NCBI GenBank assembly: GCA_012522185.1
Contig: JAAYKY010000041.1
Location: 33,889-97,888, forward strand
Source of the DNA: Flavobacteriaceae bacterium
GTDB taxonomy: Bacteria; Bacteroidota; Bacteroidia; Flavobacteriales; Weeksellaceae
Length of the DNA stretch: 64,000 bases
Reading direction: 5' to 3'
Shown: positions 18,953 to 29,286 of the stretch, piece by piece
How the letters are laid out: the number at the start of each line of letters is the position of its first letter
How positions within the stretch are numbered: position 1 is the first letter of the stretch
Made by a program: the position numbers and the translations under genes
The notes under the pieces: generated by a model
Databases searched by the model: none
What the model was told of the DNA's origin: nothing
The model's input: only the letters and a program-made list of their open reading frames with translations

Positions 18953-19429
18953 AGGGATTTGGAAGAGATTATTATAAATGAAAAAAGGAAGAAATTAATT
19001 CCTTCCTTTCAAACAATCTTATAATAATGTTATGAAAAAATCAGTTTAAATATTTATGAGGACTATTAATTAACACTTAATTTACTGATTCATTTCGTAT
19101 GCAAATAAATTTCAAATTTGTGGTAAGAAATAATTTCGGATTACTTATAAAATACTCAATGGGATTTTCTGCTAAAAATTTGATTGATTGGGGTTCTGTT
19201 CTTTCAGATTAATTTAAGAATAATTTTAACATTCAGAAACAGGCGATTTTTTTTAAAATAAATTTACCTTACTTTATATCAGGCAATTAGAATTCAAATG
19301 AGTACTAAGTAAGTAGGTGCACAGAATCAACTTAACTATTACTCAATTTACATTTCCTTGACAATTGTACAAAGGATTCCGGGAATTCTTTTATTGATTT
19401 GTAGCCTAAATTTTTAAACAAAAAGTAAA
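18953..19429. other. About 480-bp gap before susC
   Basis: A/T-rich with no supported gene. A hairpin AAAGGAAG/CTTCCTTT at 18983-19009 is followed by T on the minus strand, as in a terminator, but no minus-strand gene was found to use it. An 11-base palindrome ATTCCGGGAAT lies at 19376-19386, 44 bases before the susC ATG, and could be an operator. Confidence 0.4.
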
Positions 19430-22400
19430 ATGAGGAGAAATGTGTTATTAAGTTTTCTCTTTTTATTTGCGCTCTTTCAGTTTGTGGATGCGCAGGTAAA
19501 AGGGACAGTCAATGACCAGGATGGATTTGGCGTTGGAGATGCCGAAGTTACAGTTATGGGAACCGATGTTTCAACTTTCACCGATATGGATGGAAACTTT
19601 GAGATTGATGCCCAAGTAGGAGATGTTCTGGTTGTGACAGATATGCTGGGAATATCCAGTGAATTTAATGTGACGGGTACAAATTTAGGTATTTTGACCG
19701 TTGGAGCAGAAGTTTTGACCGAAGCTGTTATTTTGGGTTATGGAATTACTGAGTCTGACGAGCAAAAAACCGGATCTTATGTCACCGTCAAATCTGATGA
19801 TATTGAAAAGATAGGTTCTGTTTCTTTTGATCAGGCGTTGCAGGGTCAGGTTGCCGGTGTGAGCATCGGTGCGGGAAGCGGACAGCCGGGTGCACATACA
19901 CCGATTTTTGTTCGTGGGATTACTTCGCTTACAGGAAATACAATGCCACTTGTGGTTGTAAACGGTGTGCCTGTGACTACGGATCAGATGTCAGGTATTG
20001 CGGCTACTTCTAACCCGCTTGCCAATATTGACCCTTCCACCATCGAAAATGTAACGGTTTTGAAAGATGCTGTTGCTACTTCACTTTATGGTTCGAGAGG
20101 TGCGAACGGAGTTATTTTGGTTACATTGAAAAAAGGGAGAAACAACACCAACCGATTTATGTTCAACACTGAATTCGGAACGGGTGATGTGGCTTTCGAA
20201 AAGAAAGACTGGCTAGATGCACAAGGTCATGCGAATTTCTTTACTCAGGCTTATGCCAATGCGACCGGGAATAGTTTTGATGATGTGTATCCTATGATTG
20301 TAAACGAATTAGGGTGGGACGGTGTTTCCAATTATGATTGGAGAAAAGCGGTTCGTCAGAATTCTGTAAGTTCACAGAAATATGTATTTAACTATTCGGG
20401 AGGATCTGATGCGTTCAGATTGTTTACTTCTTTGAGCTATAATGATCAGGATGGTATCTCAAGAGATGCAAGTTTCAACCGTATTTCGGGGTATTTAGGA
20501 GCGGATTGGATGGTTAATGACCGTTTGAACTTAAACTTCGATGTGAGCGTGAGTAGAGCGAAGCAAACGGGCCCAACGGATGGTTCTTCATTTTCGAACC
20601 CAGTTTTTGCGGGAACTGTGATGTCACCAACTCAGCCTTTCTTCAATGCTGATGGTTCACACAATTTAGATTTGTATTTCTTGAACGCTGAGTTTAACCC
20701 ATTGGCGCTTCAAGAAGCGAATAAAACCTTATCGGATTTTTACAAAGCTTTGATCAATTTGGGTGGGGATTACGATATCACCAAGAACTTGAATTTCGAA
20801 ACACGTTTCGGAGTTGATTATAACTTCTACGATGAGTTGTTGTACTGGAATCCTGACTTTGGGGATGGTAACAACGGAGATCCATTAGGAAACGGATATG
20901 GATATGCTTCTCAAAGAAATTTCAACACTTGGAACTGGAGTAATGCATTGCGTTACAACACTCGTATTGCAGATCGTCATAACTTGACTTTGACAGCAGG
21001 TACGGAAGCTATTGAATATGCATACAGCGTGACTTCAGCAGAGAGAAGAGGATTTCCAGCAGGAAATACCAAACCGACTTTGGACAATGCTGCTAACCCT
21101 TCAGGTGCTTTTTCAGGTAAAGACAATTACTCTTTCTTGAGTTATTTCGGGCGATTTGCTTATGATTTTGATGGTTATTTCTCGATCAACGGTAACATCC
21201 GTAGAGACGGTTCTTCTCGTTTTGGTCCTGACAGCAAATGGGGAACTTTCTGGGGTGTTGGTGCTGCTTTGAACATTCACAACTTTATTAATTCAAACAA
21301 AATCAACGATTTGAAACTTAGAGGATCTTATGGTACTGTAGGTAATGCAGAAATCGGAAACGATAAATTTATGACCAAATACGGTGCTGCTGCGGGGAAC
21401 TATCTTGGAGCTGCCGGTGGATACATTACAGAACCTGGAGATGCTAGTTTGAAATGGGAAACCACAAAGCAATTGAACCTTGGTTTGGATATGGGCTTCT
21501 TCGAAAACAGATTGAGAGCTTCTGTGGATGTGTACAACAAACAAGTAGAAGACTTACTTTATACTGTACCGGTTAACCAGTCTGGTTCACTTGGGTTCGG
21601 ATCTCTATGGTCGAACAATGGAGAATTGGAGAGTAAAGGTATCGAAACAAGCTTGACTGTTGTGCCTGTACGAACTGATAACTTCGAATGGACTTTAACC
21701 GGAAACTATGCTTACAACGATTCTAAAATTGTTGACATCAACAATGGTGAAGTAGCTGTAAGAAACGGATTGAAAGCATGGCAAAACGGACATAATCCAA
21801 CAGAGTTCTATACAAGACTTTGGGCGGGTGTTGATCAGTCCAATGGATTGCCACTTTGGTACACGGACGAAACCAGAACTACTACAACATCTGATGTAGC
21901 TCAGGCTAAACAAGTATTTACAGGAAAACAAGCACTTCCAGTTCATACAGCCGGACTTTCAACTTCTTTGAATTATAAAGGATTTGTATTGAGCTCACAG
22001 TTTACTTACCAAGGAGGTCACTCTGTTTATGACCGTTGGGGAATTGTTTACAACAGTGACGGTGGTTACGCCTACTTGAACACAAGAGAAGACTGGGTTG
22101 AAGGTGCATGGACACCCGAAAACGCAGGTAGCGCGACTTCTCCACAAATTATTTACGGAGGAAACAACGCAAGTAGTACGAACTCTACAAGATACCTTTA
22201 CGATGCCGACAATATCCGTTGGAGATCTGCTGAATTCGGGTACCGATTTGGGAAAGATATCTTGGGAGAAAAAACCGGATTGGACAACATCTATGTGTAT
22301 GTGAAAGGTTACAACCTTTTCGTTTGGACATTTGATGATGATTTGTGGTTTGACCCAGAAACAGCTTCCAATACTTCTGATTACGCGTATGGAATCGAAA

Positions 22401-22471
22401 GAATGGGACTGTATGACATGACACAACCCAACCTGAGACAATTCATCTTCGGGGTAAGATTGGATTTCTAA
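19430..22471 (+). CDS. SusC/RagA-family TonB-linked outer membrane protein
   Basis: 1013 residues. A signal peptide ends at FVDAQ. A carboxypeptidase-like regulatory domain (VKGTVNDQDGFGVGDAEVTV, about 23-95) leads into the plug with the SusC signature VLKDAVATSLYGSRGANGVILVTLKKG near residue 205-235, then a beta-barrel ending GVRLDF. It pairs with the SusD protein 21 bp downstream to import an oligomer across the outer membrane. There is no glycoside hydrolase, peptidase or SARP/anti-sigma pair next to it, so the substrate cannot be guessed. A 480-bp upstream gap may hold its control region. Confidence 0.95.
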   Translation: MRRNVLLSFLFLFALFQFVDAQVKGTVNDQDGFGVGDAEVTVMGTDVSTFTDMDGNFEIDAQVGDVLVVTDMLGISSEFNVTGTNLGILTVGAEVLTEAVILGYGITESDEQKTGSYVTVKSDDIEKIGSVSFDQALQGQVAGVSIGAGSGQPGAHTPIFVRGITSLTGNTMPLVVVNGVPVTTDQMSGIAATSNPLANIDPSTIENVTVLKDAVATSLYGSRGANGVILVTLKKGRNNTNRFMFNTEFGTGDVAFEKKDWLDAQGHANFFTQAYANATGNSFDDVYPMIVNELGWDGVSNYDWRKAVRQNSVSSQKYVFNYSGGSDAFRLFTSLSYNDQDGISRDASFNRISGYLGADWMVNDRLNLNFDVSVSRAKQTGPTDGSSFSNPVFAGTVMSPTQPFFNADGSHNLDLYFLNAEFNPLALQEANKTLSDFYKALINLGGDYDITKNLNFETRFGVDYNFYDELLYWNPDFGDGNNGDPLGNGYGYASQRNFNTWNWSNALRYNTRIADRHNLTLTAGTEAIEYAYSVTSAERRGFPAGNTKPTLDNAANPSGAFSGKDNYSFLSYFGRFAYDFDGYFSINGNIRRDGSSRFGPDSKWGTFWGVGAALNIHNFINSNKINDLKLRGSYGTVGNAEIGNDKFMTKYGAAAGNYLGAAGGYITEPGDASLKWETTKQLNLGLDMGFFENRLRASVDVYNKQVEDLLYTVPVNQSGSLGFGSLWSNNGELESKGIETSLTVVPVRTDNFEWTLTGNYAYNDSKIVDINNGEVAVRNGLKAWQNGHNPTEFYTRLWAGVDQSNGLPLWYTDETRTTTTSDVAQAKQVFTGKQALPVHTAGLSTSLNYKGFVLSSQFTYQGGHSVYDRWGIVYNSDGGYAYLNTREDWVEGAWTPENAGSATSPQIIYGGNNASSTNSTRYLYDADNIRWRSAEFGYRFGKDILGEKTGLDNIYVYVKGYNLFVWTFDDDLWFDPETASNTSDYAYGIERMGLYDMTQPNLRQFIFGVRLDF

Positions 22472-22492
22472 TAATTAAATCAAAAATTTAAA

Positions 22493-23863
22493 ATGAAAAA
22501 AATATTATTTAGCTTAAGTATAATCGGACTTCTTGGTCTTACTTCATGTCAGGACGACTTCATGGAGTTTGAGCCAAGTGGCGAACAAGATGCATCAACA
22601 GCTATCACCAATGAAGGACAGCTTGAAGGTGCGCTATACGGAGTTTACGATGGTTTTCAAAGCAACTTCTTGTATGGGAATTATTATATTTCCGCCCAGG
22701 AATTGATGACTGACAATGGTTTTGTTTTATTTGCAAATTCAAACCGATTTACAGATTTTTATCGCTACCAACATGCGATTTCTTCGGGAGGATCCATTTC
22801 CAACATGTGGACAATGGCTTATAGAACCATTGGTAGAGCCAATTTCCTTTTGTCTTATGAAGGGCAAATTGAAGGCGCTTCAGTGAGCAATAATTTTGCA
22901 GAAGCAAGAGCGCTAAGAGCTTTGGTTCTTTTCAATCTTGTAAATTATTATGCAAGACCTTATGGTACGATCGACCAGGATTTGGGTATTCCAATTCCGG
23001 TTGAGCCCAACATCGGGGAAGAATTACCAAGAAAATCCGTATCGGAAGTTTATGATGAAATCATTTCTCAACTTGAACTTGCAGCTCAGGATTTGACCAA
23101 TACAAACAAGGCTCGAATCACAAAAGAGGCGGTTTACGGGCTTTTGTCAAGAGCTTATTTGTACAAACAAGACTATGCGCAAGCGGCTCAGTATGCTGAT
23201 TTGGCTTTAGGATCCGCAACTTTGTTGAATGGAGATCAGTTGAATTCTTATTATTTAGATCCATTGACTTCTGATGAAACTTTGTTTGGAATTGACTTTA
23301 CAGCTTTGGACAATCCAGGTGCGAACGATGCTTTGTATGCAACTTGGTCCATCGGTCGATACGAAGACACAGCGGCTACAACCGATTTCTATAACTTGAT
23401 TTCAGATACAGATGCGAGAAAAGGTCTGTATGAAGAGTGGGACACAACCGACAATCCAAAGCCTTATGGTGTTTTGAAATTTGGTGGTGTTGACAATGAT
23501 GTAGTGGTGATTCGTGCAACTGAAGTTTTATTAAACAAAATTGAAGCACTTTATTACACCAATCCTTCAGAAGCTTTAACTGAATTAGTGAATTGGGTTC
23601 AGACGTATAGAGATCCTGAATATAGCTTTAGCGGTTCAGGTCAGGCTTTGCTTGATGAGATTCTTTTGCAAAGAAGAATTGAACTTGCGTTTGAAGGGCA
23701 TAGATACTTTGACATGAACAGATATCAACTGGACATCCAGAAAAACGATAACTGTACAGTCAATTGCGAAATGCCATTTAGCGACTACAGAAGAGTTTTC
23801 CCTATTCCATTGAATGAAATGAATACGAACTCTTTGATGGTACAGAATCCGAATTACCAATAA
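22493..23863 (+). CDS. SusD/RagB-family nutrient-binding outer membrane lipoprotein
   Basis: 456 residues. The lipoprotein signal ends LGLTSC with Cys19. The fold is TPR-like and helical, with family segments EARALRALVLFNLVNYYARPYG, LPRKSVSEVYDEIISQLELA, KEAVYGLLSRAYLYKQDYAQAAQYA and the C-terminal RRIELAFEGHRYFDMNRY. SusD caps the SusC barrel and delivers substrate to it. The two genes end at a strong terminator, so the operon contains only this pair. Confidence 0.95.
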   Translation: MKKILFSLSIIGLLGLTSCQDDFMEFEPSGEQDASTAITNEGQLEGALYGVYDGFQSNFLYGNYYISAQELMTDNGFVLFANSNRFTDFYRYQHAISSGGSISNMWTMAYRTIGRANFLLSYEGQIEGASVSNNFAEARALRALVLFNLVNYYARPYGTIDQDLGIPIPVEPNIGEELPRKSVSEVYDEIISQLELAAQDLTNTNKARITKEAVYGLLSRAYLYKQDYAQAAQYADLALGSATLLNGDQLNSYYLDPLTSDETLFGIDFTALDNPGANDALYATWSIGRYEDTAATTDFYNLISDTDARKGLYEEWDTTDNPKPYGVLKFGGVDNDVVVIRATEVLLNKIEALYYTNPSEALTELVNWVQTYRDPEYSFSGSGQALLDEILLQRRIELAFEGHRYFDMNRYQLDIQKNDNCTVNCEMPFSDYRRVFPIPLNEMNTNSLMVQNPNYQ

Positions 23864-23885
23864 ATAAAGGATAAATTTAACGAAG

Positions 23886-23922
23886 AGAGCTGTTTCGGTT
23901 GAACTGAGACAGCTCTTTTTTT
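23886..23922 (+). terminator. Terminator of the susCD operon
   Basis: AGAGCTGTTTC pairs with GAGACAGCTCT (one G-U pair) around a nine-base loop and runs into seven T. The T tract overlaps the stop codon of the convergent TPR-LuxR gene. Confidence 0.88.
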
Positions 23923-25399
23923 ATGCAATTGTCAGGGTTTCGACATGAAAATTCTGGATCCATTGATTCAAATTCTCTTCTGTTGTCAACCCAAATTTCT
24001 TTCGAAGTTTGTATTTCCTATTTTGTACCGTTCGAAGCGAACTAAACGTCATTTCTGCAATTTCCTTGGTAGAAAAATCAAGCTTCATCAAAGCACATAA
24101 CTTCAAATCTGCTGTCGTTAAATCGGGATAATCGTTGACTAGTTCACTATAAAATTCTGGATAAACCTCGATGAATCTCGAAAGAAAGTTCGGAGAATTG
24201 GCATTGGCCAATTCCACCACTTCTTCAAAGGCATTGTTAAGTTTTTTCTTTAATTGAAGATTTTCTTTTTTTCCTTTTAGACTCTTTTTTCTTTGTTTTT
24301 TGGTAAAGAAATACACCCAAATCAAAACAGCTATAACCAGGATACCTGAACCTATAAAAACCAAAACTAAATAAGAGCTTGCTTTTTCGGCTTTCTTTTC
24401 ACCATCCACTTGAGCCAACATCATAGGAACGCGGATATTGCCCTTACGCGCTTCTTCCAAACTATCTCGGATCGAAACATATTGAATCAAATAGGAATTT
24501 GAAATCTGCGCCTCTCCATTTTTCTGATAGGTTTCTGAGATTAATTTATAGAGTACTGCTCGCGGGCGATTGATTTTTTTGTTTAACTCAATCGCCGTTT
24601 CAAATGAATTTATGGCCGATGTGAAATCCTCTTTCGCTAAATAGTATTTCCCGGAAATTTCTTCCAAGAGCGCTTTGGACAAATTCGTATTCATTTCTTT
24701 GGAAAACTGTTCAGCGTACTTCAAATAAATCCGCCCCGAATCCAATTGATTCTTTTCGATGTGCAATTCCGAAATGCTTATGGCACTCGTAAATTTGTTG
24801 TTGAGATTGGTTGTGGGCGAATAATAAGCGGATTTATAATAATAAAGCGCAGAATCTGACTCCTTTTTCAATTGATAAATATCCCCGATATTCACATAAG
24901 CACCGAAAATCTTATTCAGCCTATCCTCTTCATCTTCGATATTATGAGAAATTTCAATCGCATCTTTGTAACGATTTATGGCGTCATCATAAAGTCCAAG
25001 CGCATGATGATACAATCCCTCCCAAAAATGGATGGTATAGCCGACTTTCGGATCGCTCGAAGCATAGGATTCCGCTTTAGCTTTCAATAAATAAGAAGTC
25101 GAAACATCTAATTTTCCTTTCATAAAATAGACTCCTGAAAGTCCAAGATAGGAAAGTGTAAGGCCTTTCGAATAGTTTTTTTCTTGGGATAATTCTTTAG
25201 TTTCTCTATAGATTTCCAAAGCATTATCAAAGCTTTCGTCCAAATAAAGCGAATCGGCTCGTTCAAGCAATTTGTCTATCTGGGGTTCTGAATTTTGTTG
25301 AGAAAAAATAAATCCAAATCCAGCAAATACCGGAATTGAAATTAAAAATAAACTTAGTACTGTCAGCGATAATTTTGTCCTCTTCATTCTATCAATCAT
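23921..25399 (-). CDS. Membrane-anchored TPR regulator with LuxR-like helix-turn-helix
   Basis: 492 residues. An N-terminal signal/anchor (LSLTVLSLFLISIPVFAGFGF) leads into TPR repeats (about 40-325), a transmembrane helix (LVLVFIGSGILVIAVLIWVYFF, about 345-366), a basic coiled segment, and a C-terminal HTH of LuxR type (LTTADLKLCALMKLDFSTKEIAEMTFSSLRTVQNRKYKLRKKFGL). A second in-frame Met at residue 5 is an alternative start. The HTH would be cytoplasmic and the TPR part extracytoplasmic. It is convergent with susCD. It closely parallels the gene at 35750-37396 in domain order. Confidence 0.85.
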   Translation of the reverse strand: MIDRMKRTKLSLTVLSLFLISIPVFAGFGFIFSQQNSEPQIDKLLERADSLYLDESFDNALEIYRETKELSQEKNYSKGLTLSYLGLSGVYFMKGKLDVSTSYLLKAKAESYASSDPKVGYTIHFWEGLYHHALGLYDDAINRYKDAIEISHNIEDEEDRLNKIFGAYVNIGDIYQLKKESDSALYYYKSAYYSPTTNLNNKFTSAISISELHIEKNQLDSGRIYLKYAEQFSKEMNTNLSKALLEEISGKYYLAKEDFTSAINSFETAIELNKKINRPRAVLYKLISETYQKNGEAQISNSYLIQYVSIRDSLEEARKGNIRVPMMLAQVDGEKKAEKASSYLVLVFIGSGILVIAVLIWVYFFTKKQRKKSLKGKKENLQLKKKLNNAFEEVVELANANSPNFLSRFIEVYPEFYSELVNDYPDLTTADLKLCALMKLDFSTKEIAEMTFSSLRTVQNRKYKLRKKFGLTTEENLNQWIQNFHVETLTIA

Positions 25400-25475
25400 T
25401 GGTTAGAAGGAGTTTCACCAACTCTTTCGGAGGAGATTACCTATCAATCAGCGTACCATTTCAAATTTAATTTTG

Positions 25476-25952
25476 TTAAGAATTCGAGCCTATTTGTTCA
25501 ATCGAGTTGAATTTCAGTTGGTTTTCTTCAAATTCCTTTTTGATGACCACGCGGGTATTGGACCAGGAATCATGCCAACCCGTCGTTCCGAAAAACGAAA
25601 AAGCCTCAAAAGGAACACAACGAGAAATGCTTCGAACAAAGTATTCATTCATCGTCGGCTCCGAACCATCTTCCATTACCACTTGCGTTCCTGTAATTAA
25701 TTTACCTAAACTTCTTCCTTTAAAAGCGGCCTCCTGAACCAGCATAAATACAAAATAGATAAATATCCCTACGATATTTCCAATGAATGGTTTATCAAAA
25801 ACCTCTAAAAGCGAAGTCATATTCAAAATCGCCAGAACTACCCCGAACATAAACATGAGAACCAGCAAAAAAATGTAATCAATGATAAAGTTTGCAAAGC
25901 GAAGGCCTTTTGAAGCCAATGAATGATCCACAGGATCGCGAAATGAGTTCAT
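25476..25952 (-). CDS. RDD family membrane protein
   Basis: 158 residues. The RDD pattern is present: R18 and D25 in the first helix (LRFANFIIDYIFLLVLMFMFG), a second helix (GNIVGIFIYFVFMLVQEA) and the conserved GRSLGKLITGTQVV. Function of the family is unclear; some members take part in ion transport or protein insertion. It starts 26 bp after the stop of the FAD oxidoreductase gene on the same strand and may be co-transcribed with it. Confidence 0.85.
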   Translation of the reverse strand: MNSFRDPVDHSLASKGLRFANFIIDYIFLLVLMFMFGVVLAILNMTSLLEVFDKPFIGNIVGIFIYFVFMLVQEAAFKGRSLGKLITGTQVVMEDGSEPTMNEYFVRSISRCVPFEAFSFFGTTGWHDSWSNTRVVIKKEFEENQLKFNSIEQIGSNS

Positions 25953-25978
25953 AGTAAAAAGTTTTTACAATTATAAAG

Positions 25979-27061
25979 CTAATCCCAGAATTTATCAAAC
26001 CTTCGTACATCAGCCTCTTTGTCTATCTTAGCTGAGTTTTCGATGTGTTCGTACAAATATTCGGTCATTTGCGGTGCCAGAAGCGTTCCACGCGTTCCCA
26101 TTCCGTTTAGGACAAATAGATTTTGGTGCGCAGGATGGCTTCCAAGAATCGGACGTCTGTCCACAACTGTCGGGCGGATTCCGGCTTTTTGATCTGTAAT
26201 TTTATAATTGCCTGTATAGATTTCCTCCAAATATTTCTGCATTTGTTTTCGTCCGTTTTCCGTTGGCTCGTAGGTCATATCTTCGCGATCGTAGGTGGAA
26301 GCGGTCAAAGCTGTTTTTGAATTTTCGGGCATCAAAAAGTTATGCGCCTTCCAGATGGCTTTTGGGATTTCCGATTCAGTTTCGATTTCCAAAACTTCTC
26401 CCTTCACGCCTATCACCGGTAAATAATTGAAATAAGGATTTTCAAGCAGTTTATAACCTTCACAAAAAACGATTCTCCTTGCTTCTATACCTTTGTAAAT
26501 GATTTTATCGGATTGGATTTTTAATTCCGAATAATCAAAATCTTCGTGGCGATAATTATTTTTTTGTATCAAAAACTCTCGAAACAAACGCATGCATTTT
26601 TCCAATTGAATACGGCCGGTGTGTTTCACTTCAGAAAAGCCCAAGGGCGCATGTATGTTTTGGTTTTTTGAAGTTTGAATTTCTTTGGATAGAAAATTTT
26701 CCAAAACTGGTAAATCCGATTTTTTCTTCCAGGTTTGGATTTCATCTTCACTTTTTAAAATCCGATAGGTAGGCAGTTTTTCGATGAAGTTTTCACCCAA
26801 TAATTTTTCGAAATCAGAAAAATAATGAAACATCCATTGGAGCTGCTGTTCCGCTTTCCAAATGAGCGAAAACCTTTTCAAAACAACCGGATTGTAAATT
26901 CCAACAGCAACCGATGAAGCTTTGTTTTGGTTTGAATCTATGATTTGAAAGGTTTTATTTTGATTAAAAAGCTTTAACGCAAAACAACTTCCAGCAACAC
27001 CTTGACCTACAATTAGATAGTCTAACACTTTATTTTTCAATTGAATTTTAATCTTTTCCAA
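25979..27061 (-). CDS. FAD-dependent oxidoreductase (DAO family)
   Basis: 360 residues. The N-terminal dinucleotide-binding motif reads LIVGQGVAGSCFALKL (GxGxxG), followed by the acidic strand end QIIDSN. The C-terminal half contains TDQKAGIRPTVVDRRPILGSHP and NGMGTRGTLLAPQM, typical of D-amino-acid/glycine oxidase-like FAD enzymes related to the MnmC oxidase domain. The substrate is not identifiable. No signal peptide. It is divergent from the T9SS metalloprotease 42 bp away. Confidence 0.85.
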   Translation of the reverse strand: MEKIKIQLKNKVLDYLIVGQGVAGSCFALKLFNQNKTFQIIDSNQNKASSVAVGIYNPVVLKRFSLIWKAEQQLQWMFHYFSDFEKLLGENFIEKLPTYRILKSEDEIQTWKKKSDLPVLENFLSKEIQTSKNQNIHAPLGFSEVKHTGRIQLEKCMRLFREFLIQKNNYRHEDFDYSELKIQSDKIIYKGIEARRIVFCEGYKLLENPYFNYLPVIGVKGEVLEIETESEIPKAIWKAHNFLMPENSKTALTASTYDREDMTYEPTENGRKQMQKYLEEIYTGNYKITDQKAGIRPTVVDRRPILGSHPAHQNLFVLNGMGTRGTLLAPQMTEYLYEHIENSAKIDKEADVRRFDKFWD

Positions 27062-27068
27062 AATTAAC

Positions 27069-27076
27069 TATATTTG
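27069..27076 (+). promoter_or_regulatory. -7 box TATATTTG of the metalloprotease gene
   Basis: Exact match to TAnnTTTG, 27 bases before the ATG at 27104. The nearest upstream TTG (27041-27043) is 25 bases away, longer than the usual spacing. Confidence 0.45.
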
Positions 27077-27103
27077 GAATTAGTCTAAAATAATTCACAC
27101 ACA

Positions 27104-29269
27104 ATGAAAAACTTTTATTTAGTCGCTTTGCTGATTCTTTGTCATTTAGCGATGGGTCAATCCCGTATGGTTGCCAAACAAATTGAAGATTTTAATTCCA
27201 AAAATCTAAAATTTGAGAATTTTAATTTATTTACAAAAAGTGTAGACCAAAAATCTGCTAAATACCGATCTTCTGCATCGGATGTTAGCGTTTTGGACCT
27301 CAATGAATCTGAACTGTTTGATTTGGTGAGACAAGCCCCGAATTTGATTCAAATATCTGTGCCTTATCAGGATGAAATCATCGAAGTGCAGCTTTATAAA
27401 CAAAATGTTTTGACTGATGACTTCAAAATTGTAGATGAAAGCGGAAATTATCATGATTATACACCCGGTAAATATTACCGTGGAATTGTTTCCGGTGATG
27501 AAACCTCGTTGGTGGCGCTGAGTTTTTTTAAGGATAATGTAATTGGGGTAATTTCCTCCAACGACAAGGGCAATGTAGTTGTCGGGAAGTCCACTGATAG
27601 AGAGGATTATATTTCCTATTCCGATCGAAATTTGATGGGTGAAAATCCATTTGTTTGTGGAGTAGAGCATTTGGAATACAATCAAAATGCATTGGATGAA
27701 ATCTCATTTGATCCGTCTGACAACCGGGCTTCTGAAACAGATAATTGCGTAAGGCTTTACTATGAAATTGCTTACCAGCCCTATGTTCAAAACGATTCAA
27801 GTATTCCGGCAACTTTGGACTGGATTACGGGAATTCAAAATAATATCGGAACGCTTTACGACAATGACGGGATTAATATTGCCATCAGCATGGTTAAAAT
27901 CTGGACTTATGCGGATTCTTATAGTGGAAGCTACGAACAAATTCTAAATCAATTCATGAGCCATACCACTGAATTTGATGGAGATATCGCCCATTTAATC
28001 AATTGGCCGGAAGCCACCAGTGCTGCCTATGTAAACGCTTTATGTACCGACTGGAATTATGCCTACTCGGCCATCTCTAAATACTACGAAGAAGTTCCGA
28101 CCTATTCTTGGACGATAATGGTCATGTCGCATGAAATGGGGCATTCTTTTGGTTCTCCTCATACACACAATTGTAGTTGGAATGGCAATAATACAGCCAT
28201 CGACGGTTGTGGGCCTTCTGCCGGTTATAGCGAAGGTTGTACCGGAGAAATTCCGGAGGAAGGAGGAACCATCATGAGCTATTGCCACCTTACATGGACC
28301 GGAATTAATCTAAATTTAGGTTTCGGTGATCAGCCTGCTGCTTTGATCCGAAATAATATCAACTCAAAACCCTGTCTTTCTTCTGATTGTGTAAGTGATT
28401 TTAACCATTGTTCCTTCTCAGTTGAAAGCCTTAGAACCGCTTCTCTTACCAATGATACATTTCAAATTGAAATCATTGACCAAGCTTCTCAACAATGGAA
28501 GTGCAGAGTCTATCCTATGGGAGAAAATCCAAACGATGAATGGGTCTTTACGGATAGTAGCATCTTTACAATTGGTGATTTGACACCTCATCTCTATCAT
28601 GAAATTGAAGTGGTTAATGTTTGTGACGAAGGAATCATTGGCAACAGTCGAAAAACTATATTGTTGCCTGGCGACTTCTGTGATGGAACGCTCTTTACCG
28701 ATACAGGTGGTCAAAACGGAACTTATTCTGCTAATGAACATTTCATCAAAACTTTTTATCCTTCCTCACCGGGCGATTTCGTAACCTTGAGATTTGAAAA
28801 ATATGGGATTCAATCAAATGTTGACTTTTTGTACGTTTACGACGGAGACAGTACAGATGCAGAATTATTTGAAGGCGGAACAATTACCGGCACCCAAAGT
28901 ACGGGACCGTCTTTTACATCAACACATCCCACAGGCGCCATAACTATCGAATTTATCTCAAATGCAACTTTGAACCTATATGGATGGGAGGCTTACATTG
29001 AATGCTCCGCATTGGGAATCGAAGAAATGAGCGAATCTTTTGATGTTTCAGTTTATCCCAATCCAGCTTCCGACTTATTGAACATTCAGTCTCCTAAATC
29101 AAAAATCCAAACCTTCTCCTTAACGGATGCTTCAGGTAGAGTGGTGATGAGCAAACAATTAGCAAACCACAGCGGTTCAATTCATATCGGACATCTCCCC
29201 AAAGGGGTTTATATTTTGACCCTGAAACTTGATAAACAAACTGTTACTAAAAAGATTGTCAAAAAATAA
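27104..29269 (+). CDS. Secreted reprolysin-like (M12-type) zinc metalloprotease with CUB and T9SS domains
   Basis: 721 residues. A signal peptide ends near residue 18 (HLAMGQ) and a pro-region follows to about 200. The zinc site HEMGHSFGSPH is at 343-353 (His343, Glu344, His347, His353), and a Met-turn GGTIMSY follows near 388, defining a metzincin. A CUB-like domain (CDGTLFTDTGGQNGTYSANE to WEAYIEC, about 525-635) and a T9SS type A sorting domain (YPNPASDLLNIQ to TKKIVKK) complete it. It is likely an extracellular or surface-bound protease secreted as a zymogen. Unusually for this window it stands alone with its own promoter and terminator. Confidence 0.93.
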   Translation: MKNFYLVALLILCHLAMGQSRMVAKQIEDFNSKNLKFENFNLFTKSVDQKSAKYRSSASDVSVLDLNESELFDLVRQAPNLIQISVPYQDEIIEVQLYKQNVLTDDFKIVDESGNYHDYTPGKYYRGIVSGDETSLVALSFFKDNVIGVISSNDKGNVVVGKSTDREDYISYSDRNLMGENPFVCGVEHLEYNQNALDEISFDPSDNRASETDNCVRLYYEIAYQPYVQNDSSIPATLDWITGIQNNIGTLYDNDGINIAISMVKIWTYADSYSGSYEQILNQFMSHTTEFDGDIAHLINWPEATSAAYVNALCTDWNYAYSAISKYYEEVPTYSWTIMVMSHEMGHSFGSPHTHNCSWNGNNTAIDGCGPSAGYSEGCTGEIPEEGGTIMSYCHLTWTGINLNLGFGDQPAALIRNNINSKPCLSSDCVSDFNHCSFSVESLRTASLTNDTFQIEIIDQASQQWKCRVYPMGENPNDEWVFTDSSIFTIGDLTPHLYHEIEVVNVCDEGIIGNSRKTILLPGDFCDGTLFTDTGGQNGTYSANEHFIKTFYPSSPGDFVTLRFEKYGIQSNVDFLYVYDGDSTDAELFEGGTITGTQSTGPSFTSTHPTGAITIEFISNATLNLYGWEAYIECSALGIEEMSESFDVSVYPNPASDLLNIQSPKSKIQTFSLTDASGRVVMSKQLANHSGSIHIGHLPKGVYILTLKLDKQTVTKKIVKK

Positions 29270-29286
29270 AGTATAATTCAAATGAA

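Noticed and set aside
18983..19009. Hairpin AAAGGAAG/CTTCCTTT as a terminator or small RNA
   Set aside because: No gene on the minus strand upstream could use it, and no promoter or conserved structure supports an RNA gene.
25390..25410. A plus-strand TTGGTTAGAAGGA as a third copy of the 3'-UTR element
   Set aside because: It is not before a terminator and lies upstream of a minus-strand gene, so chance is more likely.
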